Shown here: positions 1 through 8,718 of the stretch, in pieces
Layout of the letters: each line of letters begins with the position of its first letter
Position numbering within the stretch: position 1 is the first letter of the stretch
Assembly (NCBI RefSeq): GCF_000411255.1
Contig: NZ_KE150412.1
Location: forward strand, 3,142,842 to 3,206,841
DNA: 64,000 nt
Source of the DNA: Paenibacillus sp. HGH0039
GTDB taxonomy: Bacteria; Bacillota; Bacilli; Paenibacillales; NBRC-103111
Direction: 5' to 3'
Program-made: the position numbers and the translations under genes
Notes under the pieces: generated by a model
Database searches by the model: none
What the model was told of the DNA's origin: nothing
Seen by the model: the letters and a program-made list of their open reading frames with translations, nothing else

Positions 1-46
1 CCACCCGCTGCGCAAAGATTACGAAGCGTACGACCCGGAGGTGTAG
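1..46 (+). CDS. nuoC: NADH-quinone oxidoreductase subunit C, C-terminal end (partial)
   Basis: Only the last 14 codons are present, read in the frame starting at base 2 and ending at the TAG at 44-46. The peptide HPLRKDYEAYDPEV matches the usual NuoC tail, where a HPLRKD motif precedes a short acidic end. The stop lies 4 bases before the nuoD start, and GGAGGTG inside the last codons serves as the nuoD ribosome binding site. The rest of the gene lies upstream of the window. Identification rests on the short motif plus position directly before nuoD. Confidence 0.85.
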   Translation, partial: HPLRKDYEAYDPEV

Positions 47-50
47 CGTT

Positions 51-1148
51 TTGTTACGGACAGAAGAACTGCTGCTTAACGTAGGGCCTCAGCATCCCAG
101 TACCCACGGGGTATTCCGGATTATCGTCAAGCTGGACGGGGAGATTATCCGGGAGGCGATCCCGGTAATGGGTTACCTGCACCGCGGTACCGAGAAACTT
201 GCGGAAAATCTCAATTACACACAAATTATTCCTTATACGGACCGGATGGATTACGTTTCGGCCATGACAAACAATTATGTGCTGGTCAATGCGGTCGAAC
301 GGATGCTTGGCCTGCAAATACCGGAAAGAGCCGAATATTTGCGTATTCTGGTCATGGAGCTTCAGCGGATTGCCAGTCATCTGGTCTGGTGGGGAACTTA
401 TTTGCTGGATATCGGGGCGATGAGTCCGTTTCTTTATGCGTTCCGCGACCGGGAGATGATCATCGACTTTTTCAATGAACTGTGCGGCGCCAGGCTTACC
501 TACAATTATATGCGTGTCGGCGGGGTCAAATGGGATGCTCCGGAAGGCTGGCTGGACAAAATCCGGGCATTTATTCCTTACATGAAGAGTAAGCTGGAAG
601 AGTATGACCGTCTTGTCAGCGGCAATGAAATTTTTCTCGCTCGGATCAAAGGCGTAGGCCGTTACGATGCCGATACGGCTATCGCTTACGGATTAAGCGG
701 GGCGAACCTGCGTTGTACCGGCGTGAAATGGGACTTGCGTAAGGATCAGCCTTACTGCATCTATGATCGTTTCGATTTTGACGTACCGGTGGGAACCAAT
801 GGTGACTGCTACGACCGTTATCTCATTAGAATGGAAGAGATCGTTCAATCCCTGCGTATCATCGAACAGGCGCTGGATCAGATTCCCGAAGGCGATACGA
901 TGGGAAAAGCTCCCCGGGTCATCAAGCCGCCGGAAGGCGATATTTATGCGCCGATCGAATCACCGCGGGGGGAAATCGGCTGTTTTATTATGTCCAAAGG
1001 GCGGCCCGAACCGTTCCGGCTGAAGTTCCGCCGCCCCTCCTTCGTGAATCTTCAAATTTTACCGAAGCTGCTGGTCGGGGAAACCATGACGAACCTGATT
1101 ACCATTCTCGGCGGGATTGATATCGTTGTAGGGGAGGTGGACGGCTGA
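51..1148 (+). CDS. nuoD: NADH-quinone oxidoreductase subunit D (49 kDa subunit)
   Basis: This is the peripheral-arm subunit of complex I that, with NuoB, forms the quinone-binding cavity near the terminal iron-sulfur cluster. The 365-aa protein opens with the family signature GPQHPSTHGVFR (residues 12-23) and contains MGYLHRGTEKLAE and the conserved carboxy-terminal GGIDIVVGEVDG. Length is normal for the short, stand-alone NuoD of Firmicutes, not the fused NuoCD of enterics. Start is a TTG with GGAGGTG about eight bases upstream. The TGA overlaps the nuoH ATG by one base, indicating translational coupling in the nuo operon. Confidence 0.95.
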   Translation: MLRTEELLLNVGPQHPSTHGVFRIIVKLDGEIIREAIPVMGYLHRGTEKLAENLNYTQIIPYTDRMDYVSAMTNNYVLVNAVERMLGLQIPERAEYLRILVMELQRIASHLVWWGTYLLDIGAMSPFLYAFRDREMIIDFFNELCGARLTYNYMRVGGVKWDAPEGWLDKIRAFIPYMKSKLEEYDRLVSGNEIFLARIKGVGRYDADTAIAYGLSGANLRCTGVKWDLRKDQPYCIYDRFDFDVPVGTNGDCYDRYLIRMEEIVQSLRIIEQALDQIPEGDTMGKAPRVIKPPEGDIYAPIESPRGEIGCFIMSKGRPEPFRLKFRRPSFVNLQILPKLLVGETMTNLITILGGIDIVVGEVDG

Positions 1149-2155
1149 TGCTGGATCTGGTCGGACAACCGCTGACATGGACGACGGGGCTTATTTTCGC
1201 GGCCTACGGCGTTGTGCTGCTTCTTATCATCCTGGGATTCGTAACGTATGCCATCTACTTTGAGCGAAAAGTCATCGGCTGGATGCAGGGGAGATACGGC
1301 CCGAACCGTGTAGGCCCGCTGGGACTGCTGCAAACGGTCGCTGACGTGTTTAAGCTGCTCATCAAGGAAGATACCATTCCGCGCAAAGCGGACCGGGAGC
1401 TGTTCATTCTCGCGCCTGTGCTTACGTTTATCCCGGCGTTCGTCGTTGTGGCGACGATTCCGTTCACGGCGAATCTCATTCATGCCGATCTTGATGTCGG
1501 CCTTCTTTATTACGTAGCGCTGTCCGGTATTTCTACCCTGGGAATGATTCTCGGCGGTTGGGCTTCCAACAACAAATATGCCCTGCTCGGCGGCATGAGG
1601 TCAGCCGCCCAAATGATCAGCTACGAGGTTCCTCTCGTCATTTCCGTGATCGGGGTCATCATGATGACCGGCACCTTGAACCTTCATAAAATCGTGGAAG
1701 CCCAGGGCGATAACTTCTGGAACTGGAACTTCCTCCCCCAGATCGTCGGTTTTATCGTCTTCGTCATTGCGGGCGTGTCCGAGCTGAACCGCACCCCGTT
1801 TGACCTGCCTGAAGCCGAATCGGAGCTTGTAGCCGGCTACCATGTCGAATACAGCGGATTCCGTTTCGCTTTCTTCATGCTTGCGGAATATGTGTACGTC
1901 TTTGCGATCGCTTCTTTAACGACGGTCCTTTTCCTGGGCGGCTGGCACGCTCCTTTTGCTTTTCTCACTTTTATTCCCGGCATTGTCTGGTTTCTGCTTA
2001 AATTCTCGTTCATTGTCTTCTTCTTTTTCTGGATCAGGGCGACTTTGCCCCGAATCCGGATTGATCAGCTGATGGGACTCGGCTGGAAGGTTCTTTTGCC
2101 TCTGGCGCTGCTCAATATTTTTATAACGGCTCTCTACATGGGTCTTACCGGATAA
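1148..2155 (+). CDS. nuoH: NADH-quinone oxidoreductase subunit H
   Basis: NuoH (ND1) is the membrane subunit joining the peripheral arm to the proton-pumping arm and forms the entry of the quinone tunnel. The 335-aa product is almost entirely hydrophobic, with about eight or nine membrane helices. It holds the two family signatures: ERKVIGWMQGRYGPNRVGP at residues 39-57 and the LNRTPFDLPEAESELVAG loop around residues 213-230, which carries the acidic residues implicated in coupling. ATG overlaps the nuoD stop. A 45-base gap with a strong GGAGGAGAGG site then leads into nuoI. Confidence 0.95.
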   Translation: MLDLVGQPLTWTTGLIFAAYGVVLLLIILGFVTYAIYFERKVIGWMQGRYGPNRVGPLGLLQTVADVFKLLIKEDTIPRKADRELFILAPVLTFIPAFVVVATIPFTANLIHADLDVGLLYYVALSGISTLGMILGGWASNNKYALLGGMRSAAQMISYEVPLVISVIGVIMMTGTLNLHKIVEAQGDNFWNWNFLPQIVGFIVFVIAGVSELNRTPFDLPEAESELVAGYHVEYSGFRFAFFMLAEYVYVFAIASLTTVLFLGGWHAPFAFLTFIPGIVWFLLKFSFIVFFFFWIRATLPRIRIDQLMGLGWKVLLPLALLNIFITALYMGLTG

Positions 2156-2200
2156 CGCGGCCGCTGCCGTTCTATGAAGTCGTAAAGGAGGAGAGGGCCA

Positions 2201-2653
2201 GTGAAAGGTCTTATCAAAGGATTAGGCGTTACACTCAAAACGATGACTCAGAAAAAAGTGACCTACGCTTATCCCGATGTGCCCCTGCAAATGCCGGACC
2301 GGTTCCGGGGAATCCAGCATTTCGAACCGGACAAATGTATTGTCTGCAATATGTGCGCGAAAGTGTGTCCCACGGAGTGTATTACCTTGACAGGGAAGCC
2401 CAATCCCGATCCCGATAAAAAGGGCAAAATTATCGACACCTACGATATCAATTTTGAAATCTGCATCCTTTGCGATCTCTGCACGGAAGTTTGTCCGACC
2501 GAAGCGATTGTGATGACCAACCACTTTGAATTGAGCGCCTACAGCCGTGACGAGCTGTTTAAAGATATGCAGTGGCTCACGGACAACAACACGCTGGTGC
2601 GTAAAGAAAACAACTCCGCCCTTCCCAAAGGAGGCGCGAAGAAAGATGTTTAG
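2201..2653 (+). CDS. nuoI: NADH-quinone oxidoreductase subunit I (2 x [4Fe-4S] ferredoxin-like)
   Basis: NuoI (TYKY) carries the N6a and N6b iron-sulfur clusters that pass electrons toward NuoB. Two complete ferredoxin motifs are visible in the 150-aa protein: Cys46, 49, 52, 56 followed by Pro, and Cys88, 91, 94, 98 followed by Pro. Start is GTG, 11 bases after a GGAGGAG site. The last 8 bases overlap nuoJ. The acidic and lysine-rich tail (residues about 125-150) is not conserved in the family. Confidence 0.95.
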   Translation: MKGLIKGLGVTLKTMTQKKVTYAYPDVPLQMPDRFRGIQHFEPDKCIVCNMCAKVCPTECITLTGKPNPDPDKKGKIIDTYDINFEICILCDLCTEVCPTEAIVMTNHFELSAYSRDELFKDMQWLTDNNTLVRKENNSALPKGGAKKDV

Positions 2654-3176
2654 CGGGTTAGGAAGCTTTTTGTCGCAGGGGGAGAACTGGTGGTTCCTTC
2701 TGTTTGCCATCTGTGCGATCGGAGGCGCCATCTATATGATCACCTTCACGAAAGTCGTTCATATGGTGCTGTCCGTTGCTTTTACGTTCGTCAGTCTGGC
2801 CGGGCTCTATGTGCTGCTGGAAGCGGAGTTTGTCGGTTTTGTCCAGATTCTGATCTATGCGGGAGCCATCTCGATCCTGATGATTTTCGGCATTATGATG
2901 ACCAACCACCGGGCTGAGGAGAAGGCCAAGAGCGGGCCGGTTCAGAAGATTCTGCTCGGTATCGGGTCGTTGGGGCTCTTCGGCAACCTTTTCTATGCGA
3001 TTCAAAATACGACCTTTCCGTCGGCCTCAGGCTCTCTTCAAACCGGGCAGGATAATACGCTTGAGATCGGAAAACTGCTGTACAACGAATACGTCATTCC
3101 GTTCGAAATTATGTCCGTGCTGCTGACGGTCGCCTTTATCGGAGCGATTGTCGTTGCCAAAAGAGAGGAGGATTAA
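2646..3176 (+). CDS. nuoJ: NADH-quinone oxidoreductase subunit J
   Basis: NuoJ (ND6) is a small membrane subunit of the complex I proton-pumping arm. From the ATG at 2646 the product is 176 aa with about five membrane helices and the conserved segment [18 protein letters not shown], whose Tyr and Gly residues lie in the flexible helix of ND6. A longer reading back to 2547 would run deep inside nuoI and lacks a ribosome binding site, while AAGGAGG at about 2628-2634 precedes 2646. The gene overlaps nuoI by 8 bases and ends just before nuoK. Confidence 0.92.
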   Translation: MFSGLGSFLSQGENWWFLLFAICAIGGAIYMITFTKVVHMVLSVAFTFVSLAGLYVLLEAEFVGFVQILIYAGAISILMIFGIMMTNHRAEEKAKSGPVQKILLGIGSLGLFGNLFYAIQNTTFPSASGSLQTGQDNTLEIGKLLYNEYVIPFEIMSVLLTVAFIGAIVVAKREED

Positions 3177-3177
3177 C

Positions 3178-3489
3178 GTGACAAGTGTCGTGACGCCTTA
3201 TCTGACTCTGGCGGCCATTTTGTTCTGTATCGGTTTGTACGGGGCTTTGTCCAAGAGGAACGGTGTCATCGTTCTTCTCTCCATCGAACTGATGCTCAAC
3301 GCCGTGAATCTGAATCTGGTCGCATTCGCCAAAATGGGCGCGCAACCTGCGCTGACCGGGCAAGTTTTTTCCTTGTTCACCATCACGGTAGCGGCAGCGG
3401 AAGCGGCTGTTGGCGTCGCTATCCTGATCGCTCTCTACCGCAATAAGGGAACGGGCAACGTGGATGAAATGAACTCCATGAAGCATTAG
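3178..3489 (+). CDS. nuoK: NADH-quinone oxidoreductase subunit K
   Basis: NuoK (ND4L) is the smallest pumping-arm subunit, with three membrane helices. From the GTG at 3178 the protein is 103 aa, the normal family length. It contains the signature [19 protein letters not shown], with the conserved membrane Glu, and a second Glu in [24 protein letters not shown] site lies at about 3163-3171, partly inside the nuoJ end. Readings that start further upstream in the same frame would fall inside nuoJ and are not needed. Confidence 0.93.
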   Translation: MTSVVTPYLTLAAILFCIGLYGALSKRNGVIVLLSIELMLNAVNLNLVAFAKMGAQPALTGQVFSLFTITVAAAEAAVGVAILIALYRNKGTGNVDEMNSMKH

Positions 3490-3571
3490 CGGCGAACGGT
3501 GCGGCTCTTATCCTCATCTTTGATTGGCAGAGCTGTCTAACGTCATGGCCTTGAAGGAGGAAAGGAAAAAT

Positions 3572-5446
3572 ATGATTTCCGTTTATTCGCAATATGCCTG
3601 GCTCATCCCGCTGTTTCCGCTCCTGGCCTATGTTCTGATAACCGCTTCGGGCAGATCGGCAAGAAGAACAGGTCTTTATCTGAGCACGGCCGCCATCTTC
3701 GCTTCGTTTGTCGTGGCCCTTCTCATTCTTATTGAGAGACTTGGAAAAGGCGTTCAAGACTACACCTGGAACGGTTTCCAGTGGCTGCGGGTGGGCGATT
3801 TTGCGGTGAGCCTGGGCTTCGAGGTCAATAATTTAAACGCGATCATGCTCATTGTTGTCACTCTCGTATCATTGCTGGTCCATATCTATTCGATCGGATA
3901 TATGAAGGACGACGAGCGGGTCCATGTGTTTTTCAGCTACATAGCGCTCTTTTCTTTTTCGATGCTGGGGTTGGTTATTTCGGTCAACCTGGTGGAGTTT
4001 TATCTATTTTGGGAACTTGTCGGAGTCTGCTCGTTCCTGCTGATCGGATTCTGGTATACGAAACCCGAGGCTAAGGCTGCCGCAAAAAAAGCTTTTATCG
4101 TGACAAGAATCGGTGATTTCGGATTGTTTATCGGAATTCTTCTTCTGTTCTGGAGCATGCCGGGTCATGCGCTGGATTTTAATTCGGTACAAAATGCGTT
4201 TACAAGCGGTCAGGTGGAAAGCTCCGCAGCAACTTGGATCGCGCTTCTCTTCTTTATGGGGGCCATGGGAAAATCGGGGCAATTCCCACTGCATACCTGG
4301 CTGCCCGATGCGATGGAAGGCCCTACTCCGATCAGTGCGCTTATTCATGCCGCGACTATGGTGGCGGCCGGGGTTTATCTGGTCGCCCGTACGTTCGATG
4401 TTTTCCTCGCGTCGGATACGGCGATGCAGGTCGTCGCTTATGTAGGCGGTTTTACGGCGATTTTCGCAGCGACAATCGGAACGGCGCAGAACGATATCAA
4501 GCGGATTCTCGCCTATTCGACCGTATCCCAGCTGGGGTATATGATGATGGCGCTTGGAGTGAGCGCTACGTATACGACGGGAATATTTCATTTGTTTACG
4601 CACGCTTTCTTTAAAGCTCTCCTGTTTCTGGGTGCGGGCAGCGTTATTCATGCCGTACACACGCAGGATATTACCAAAATGGGCGGAATCGGCGGAAGGA
4701 TGAAGATTACGGCATGGACCTTCGCGATCGGAACGCTGGCTCTTTCCGGAATTCCTCCGTTCTCCGGTTTCTGGTCCAAGGACGCGATTCTGTCCCAGGC
4801 TTACGAGACGAATTCGTTGCTGTTCTGGGTCGGCATCGTCGGTGCTTTCTTTACGGCCTTGTATATGGCCCGGCTCTTTTTCTTGGTATTCTGGGGCAAA
4901 CCGCGCAGCGGTCAAGAGGTTCACGAATCTCCGGTCTCTATGACGCTCCCGCTCCTTCTGCTGGCGGTTCCCGCCGCTCTTGCCGGATTTCTCTACACCC
5001 CGTGGAGCGGGTGGTTCGGCGACTGGCTGACAGGCAGGACCGAAGAAGAGGCCGTTCACGCGGGCGTGATGCTTCTCTCTACGGCGGCGGGCGTTCTGGG
5101 CCTCGTTCTGGGCTACCTGCTGTACGCAAGGAAGCCGGGAAGCTTTGTGTTCTCCGCAAAGTTTCCATGGCTGTACAATCTCGTGAGTCGTAAATATTAT
5201 ATCGACGAAATTTACCAGACGGTCATTGTCCTCCCGCTGCGGGGAATCGGGTATCTCTTGCAGGCCGTAGACACGTTTATCGTGGACGGTGTCGTCCGGC
5301 TCGTGGCCGTAGCCGCCGTCGGACTAGGCCGAACGGGCTCGCGCCTGCAGAACGGCCAAGTCCAGACTTACGGTGTGATTACCCTGCTCGGCCTGCTTGT
5401 TCTCATCCTTGCTGTAGCCGGAAGGAGGTTTATCCATGTCGGCTAA
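3572..5446 (+). CDS. nuoL: NADH-quinone oxidoreductase subunit L
   Basis: NuoL (ND5) is the distal antiporter-like pump subunit. From ATG 3572 it is 624 aa. The proton-translocation core is visible: MGAMGKSGQFPLHTWLPDAM followed by EGPTPISALIHAATMV, with the conserved Lys and His residues, and a C-terminal part consistent with the long lateral helix plus a final membrane helix. AAGGAGG at 3554-3560 supports this start rather than the in-frame ATG at 3524. The end overlaps nuoM by 11 bases. An 82-base gap separates it from nuoK. Confidence 0.94.
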   Translation: MISVYSQYAWLIPLFPLLAYVLITASGRSARRTGLYLSTAAIFASFVVALLILIERLGKGVQDYTWNGFQWLRVGDFAVSLGFEVNNLNAIMLIVVTLVSLLVHIYSIGYMKDDERVHVFFSYIALFSFSMLGLVISVNLVEFYLFWELVGVCSFLLIGFWYTKPEAKAAAKKAFIVTRIGDFGLFIGILLLFWSMPGHALDFNSVQNAFTSGQVESSAATWIALLFFMGAMGKSGQFPLHTWLPDAMEGPTPISALIHAATMVAAGVYLVARTFDVFLASDTAMQVVAYVGGFTAIFAATIGTAQNDIKRILAYSTVSQLGYMMMALGVSATYTTGIFHLFTHAFFKALLFLGAGSVIHAVHTQDITKMGGIGGRMKITAWTFAIGTLALSGIPPFSGFWSKDAILSQAYETNSLLFWVGIVGAFFTALYMARLFFLVFWGKPRSGQEVHESPVSMTLPLLLLAVPAALAGFLYTPWSGWFGDWLTGRTEEEAVHAGVMLLSTAAGVLGLVLGYLLYARKPGSFVFSAKFPWLYNLVSRKYYIDEIYQTVIVLPLRGIGYLLQAVDTFIVDGVVRLVAVAAVGLGRTGSRLQNGQVQTYGVITLLGLLVLILAVAGRRFIHVG

Positions 5447-7064
5447 CCTGCTTAGTCTGATCGTGTTTTCCCCGCTGCTCGGCGTGCTCGTCCTCCTTTT
5501 TTTGCCGAAGGAGAACAAGAAAGCGCTCCAGGCCGTATGCATGGCGGCGACCGGAATTCCGCTTCTGCTCAGCATATGGCTGTATGCGGCTTATTCCAAC
5601 GGAGCGTCAGGGATGCAGTTCAAAGAGCAGTTGGACTGGATCCGCATCCCCCTCAACAAAGAAGGGATCGAAGGTCTCGCCAGCTTCTACTGGACCGTTC
5701 AATACCATCTGGCCGTTGACGGTTTGTCGATGCCGCTCGTTTTCCTCACCGCGTTAGTGTTTACAATGGCCGCCCTCGCTTCGATCTACATCAAAAAAAG
5801 ATGGAAGGCTTATTCGATCTGGCTACTGCTGCTGGAAGTCGGCGTTTTCGGCGTGTTTACGTCCCAGGATCTGTTTCTGTTCTTCCTCTTTTTCGAAGTC
5901 ACCCTCGTTCCGATGTTTTTCCTGATCGGAATCTGGGGCCGCGTAGACCGGGAAAAGGCAGCCGGCCGCTTTCTGATTTACAACGGACTCGGCTCGGCCA
6001 TCATGCTTGTCGCATTCGTTATTCTCGTCACGACGGCGGGAATTTCCCAGCAGATCACGGGCAATCAGCTGACCGTATTCTACAGCGGCGATATCCAGAC
6101 GATTGTACATAACCTGCTGCAGGACCCGGCCGCCCTGGTAAATCAGGTGTCGCCTAATCCTCAAGCGGAAAATCCGTTCTTCTTGAGCGGGGGCATGAAA
6201 ACGGCCCTTCTGGTCATGCTGCTCATCGCTTTCGGCATCAAGCTGCCGATTTTTCCGTTTCACACCTGGATGCTCAAGGTGCACACGGAAGCTCCGCCTC
6301 CCGTGGTGATGATTCACTCAGGTATTTTGCTGAAAATGGGCGCTTACGGACTCATCCGTTTCGGCATCCTGCTGTTTCCGGCGCAAGCGCAGGATTGGGC
6401 ATGGGTACTCGCCCTGCTGGGTGTCATCAACATTTTGTACGGAGCCCTGCTGGCTTTTGTCCAGAACGAGTTCAGGCTAGTGCTCGCATATTCCAGTATC
6501 AGCCACATGGGCATTGTACTGCTGGGCTTGGCGGCCTTTAATCCGATCGGCATGCAGGGAGCGATTTTCCAGCTCGTTTCTCACGGCCTAATTTCCGCTC
6601 TCATGTTCCTGCTCGTCGGCAGTATTTACGAACGGACCTCCACGACGGAACTAGGCAAGCTGGGCGGGCTGGCGAAATCCATGCCTTTTCTTAGCGCTAT
6701 TCTGCTTGTGGGAGGGCTTGCTTCCCTCGGTCTGCCGGGGCTCTCCGGCTTCGTGAGCGAACTGCTGGCGTTTATCGGCTTGTTCGGTTCGGCCCGGATT
6801 CTGGCGATTATAGGTGCAGTCGGCATTATCCTGACGGCCGCTTATGTGCTGCGGGGGGTCATGAAGATGACTTACGGACCTCTGCCGGAACGGTACAAGG
6901 GACTGCCGGATGCCCGGTTTATAGAAGCTGTGCCGATGATTGCGCTGGTCGCTTTCATTCTTCTGCTAGGCGTGTATCCGGGTATACTGAGCGAGCCTCT
7001 GCAGCAGACGGTAAACGGGTTTCATCAGACGATTCACAGCTTAGCTGGGAAGATAGGGGGATAG
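5436..7064 (+). CDS. nuoM: NADH-quinone oxidoreductase subunit M
   Basis: NuoM (ND4) is the middle antiporter-like pump subunit of complex I. The 542-aa protein has about fourteen membrane helices and the hallmark KLPIFPFHTWMLKVHTEAPP followed by PVVMIHSGILLKMGAYGLIR. The early helix containing LFFFEVTLVPMF supplies the conserved Glu. It overlaps nuoL by 11 bases, with GGAGG in the nuoL end as its ribosome binding site. nuoN begins three bases after its stop. Confidence 0.95.
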   Translation: MSANLLSLIVFSPLLGVLVLLFLPKENKKALQAVCMAATGIPLLLSIWLYAAYSNGASGMQFKEQLDWIRIPLNKEGIEGLASFYWTVQYHLAVDGLSMPLVFLTALVFTMAALASIYIKKRWKAYSIWLLLLEVGVFGVFTSQDLFLFFLFFEVTLVPMFFLIGIWGRVDREKAAGRFLIYNGLGSAIMLVAFVILVTTAGISQQITGNQLTVFYSGDIQTIVHNLLQDPAALVNQVSPNPQAENPFFLSGGMKTALLVMLLIAFGIKLPIFPFHTWMLKVHTEAPPPVVMIHSGILLKMGAYGLIRFGILLFPAQAQDWAWVLALLGVINILYGALLAFVQNEFRLVLAYSSISHMGIVLLGLAAFNPIGMQGAIFQLVSHGLISALMFLLVGSIYERTSTTELGKLGGLAKSMPFLSAILLVGGLASLGLPGLSGFVSELLAFIGLFGSARILAIIGAVGIILTAAYVLRGVMKMTYGPLPERYKGLPDARFIEAVPMIALVAFILLLGVYPGILSEPLQQTVNGFHQTIHSLAGKIGG

Positions 7065-7067
7065 AAC

Positions 7068-8582
7068 GTGGAACCGATACGAATTCATGTACAGGATTTA
7101 ACGCATCTGCTCCCGGAAATGACGCTGGTGATCACGGCTATCCTGCTGTCGGTGCTCGACCTGTTTTTGCCGAAGGGGGTCAACCGGAAATGGATCGGCT
7201 GGCTTTCCCTCGCCGGTATTGCGGTCTCTATCGCCTTTGTCATTGCCCAGCTTAATCCCGGTCAGGGAATTGTGCTCCTTAACGAAAGCTACCGCGTAGA
7301 CGATTTCGGAAACCTGCTGAAACTGGCGTTCCTCGGCGGAACCGCGCTGATTATTCTGATGAGTCTGGGAAGCGTGGAAGACGGGGAGATACCGCATGTC
7401 GGGGAATATTATTATTTCCTGCTGCCGGCTGTGCTGGGTGCCATGGTGATGGCTTCCTCCGCCGATCTCATCACGCTATTCGTAGGGTTGGAGCTTCTGA
7501 GTATTACTTCTTACGTGCTTGTCGCCATGAAAAAGAAAAACACCCGGTCCAACGAGGGCGCCTTCAAGTATGTCATATTGGGCGGAATATCGTCCGCCGT
7601 TATTTTATACGGAATGTCATTCCTTTACGGAATTGCGGGAACAACGAACCTGGGGGCGATACAGGCGGCCATCGTCGCAGGTTACGAGAGCTACAAACCG
7701 CTCCTGTATGTATCTTTCTTCCTGCTCTTGGCGGGATTCGGTTTCAAAATAGCGGCCGCGCCTTTCCACTCGTGGGCACCGGATGTTTATCAGGGAGCCC
7801 CGACACCGGTCGCCGCTTTTCTCGCCGTTATATCCAAAGGGGCGGCTTTTGCCATCCTGTTCAGGGTCTTTTATGTGCTTCTTGCCTTAGGACAGTTCGG
7901 GGACGAAGGGCTTCAGAAGGACATCTTCCTGGCCCTGTCGGTGGTAGCGGCAACCGCCATGATCTGGGGCAATACAGTCGCGCTGCGGCAAAAAAACGTT
8001 AAACGGCTGCTGGCTTATTCCGGAATTGCCAATGCCGGTTATCTGCTTGTTCCTTTGGCCGTCCACATCAACCTGGTGCAGGTGGATAACTTTTCCAAAT
8101 TTTTCTTTTATCTGACTGCCTACATTCTGATGAATATCGGTGCCTTCGCGGTCCTTCTGATTATAGAAAGATCGACCGGAGACGAGGAGATTAAAGGGTT
8201 TGCCGGTCTTTATTACCGTGCCCCCTGGACTTCTGCGGCCGCTGTCATTCTTCTTCTGTCGCTTGCGGGTATTCCGGTTTCTGCGGGTTTTTTTGGAAAA
8301 TTGTATGTGCTGTTTGGCACCATGCAAGCGCATCTGTACTGGCTCGGTGCCGTTATGATGATCACGAGCGTCATTTCGTTTTATTATTACTTCGGCATTA
8401 TCCGGCAAATGTTCATGCGCGCTGACCTTGAAGACCGGCCCGTAAGCGTGCCGGTCCCCCTCGGAATCACCCTTTGGATATGTGCCGGCTTGACGTTATT
8501 GCTGGGACTCGTTCCCGGATATCTGCTCGCTTATATCGATCGGATATTCAGTTTGACTAGGGACCTCCTAATCCTGTCATAA
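7068..8582 (+). CDS. nuoN: NADH-quinone oxidoreductase subunit N
   Basis: NuoN (ND2) is the third antiporter-like subunit, next to NuoK and NuoJ in the membrane arm. The 504-aa protein carries FKIAAAPFHSWAPDVYQGAP followed by TPVAAFLAVISKGAAFAIL, the ND2 version of the pump core. Start is GTG; ATAGGGGGATAG lies just upstream and overlaps the nuoM stop. It is the last nuo gene, as usual, and a strong intrinsic terminator follows 13 bases after the stop. Confidence 0.94.
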   Translation: MEPIRIHVQDLTHLLPEMTLVITAILLSVLDLFLPKGVNRKWIGWLSLAGIAVSIAFVIAQLNPGQGIVLLNESYRVDDFGNLLKLAFLGGTALIILMSLGSVEDGEIPHVGEYYYFLLPAVLGAMVMASSADLITLFVGLELLSITSYVLVAMKKKNTRSNEGAFKYVILGGISSAVILYGMSFLYGIAGTTNLGAIQAAIVAGYESYKPLLYVSFFLLLAGFGFKIAAAPFHSWAPDVYQGAPTPVAAFLAVISKGAAFAILFRVFYVLLALGQFGDEGLQKDIFLALSVVAATAMIWGNTVALRQKNVKRLLAYSGIANAGYLLVPLAVHINLVQVDNFSKFFFYLTAYILMNIGAFAVLLIIERSTGDEEIKGFAGLYYRAPWTSAAAVILLLSLAGIPVSAGFFGKLYVLFGTMQAHLYWLGAVMMITSVISFYYYFGIIRQMFMRADLEDRPVSVPVPLGITLWICAGLTLLLGLVPGYLLAYIDRIFSLTRDLLILS

Positions 8583-8594
8583 ATTTGATATAAT

Positions 8595-8646
8595 ATAAGC
8601 TTCTCCGCTGTTTGGGCAGTGGAGGGGCTTATTTTTATTGTTTTTA
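8595..8646 (+). terminator. Intrinsic terminator of the nuo operon
   Basis: A 16-base arm at 8595-8610 pairs with 8617-8632 around the loop TTTGGG, with a few G-T pairs, and is followed by TTTTATTGTTTTTA. It closes the nuo operon ahead of the protease gene. Confidence 0.85.
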
Positions 8647-8718
8647 TCTTCGATTAGACGGCGTAAAACTATCCGGGCTTATTATTTTTTTTAAAATGAC
8701 CGAAAGAGGACTCTCTAA

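Noticed and set aside
2547-2645. Upstream extension of nuoJ starting inside nuoI
   Set aside because: The added residues resemble no NuoJ, and the ATG at 2646 has the correct binding site and gives the normal length.
4004-5059. 351-aa minus-strand frame opposite nuoL
   Set aside because: Antisense shadow of a conserved complex I gene; no start signal and charged, non-protein-like composition.
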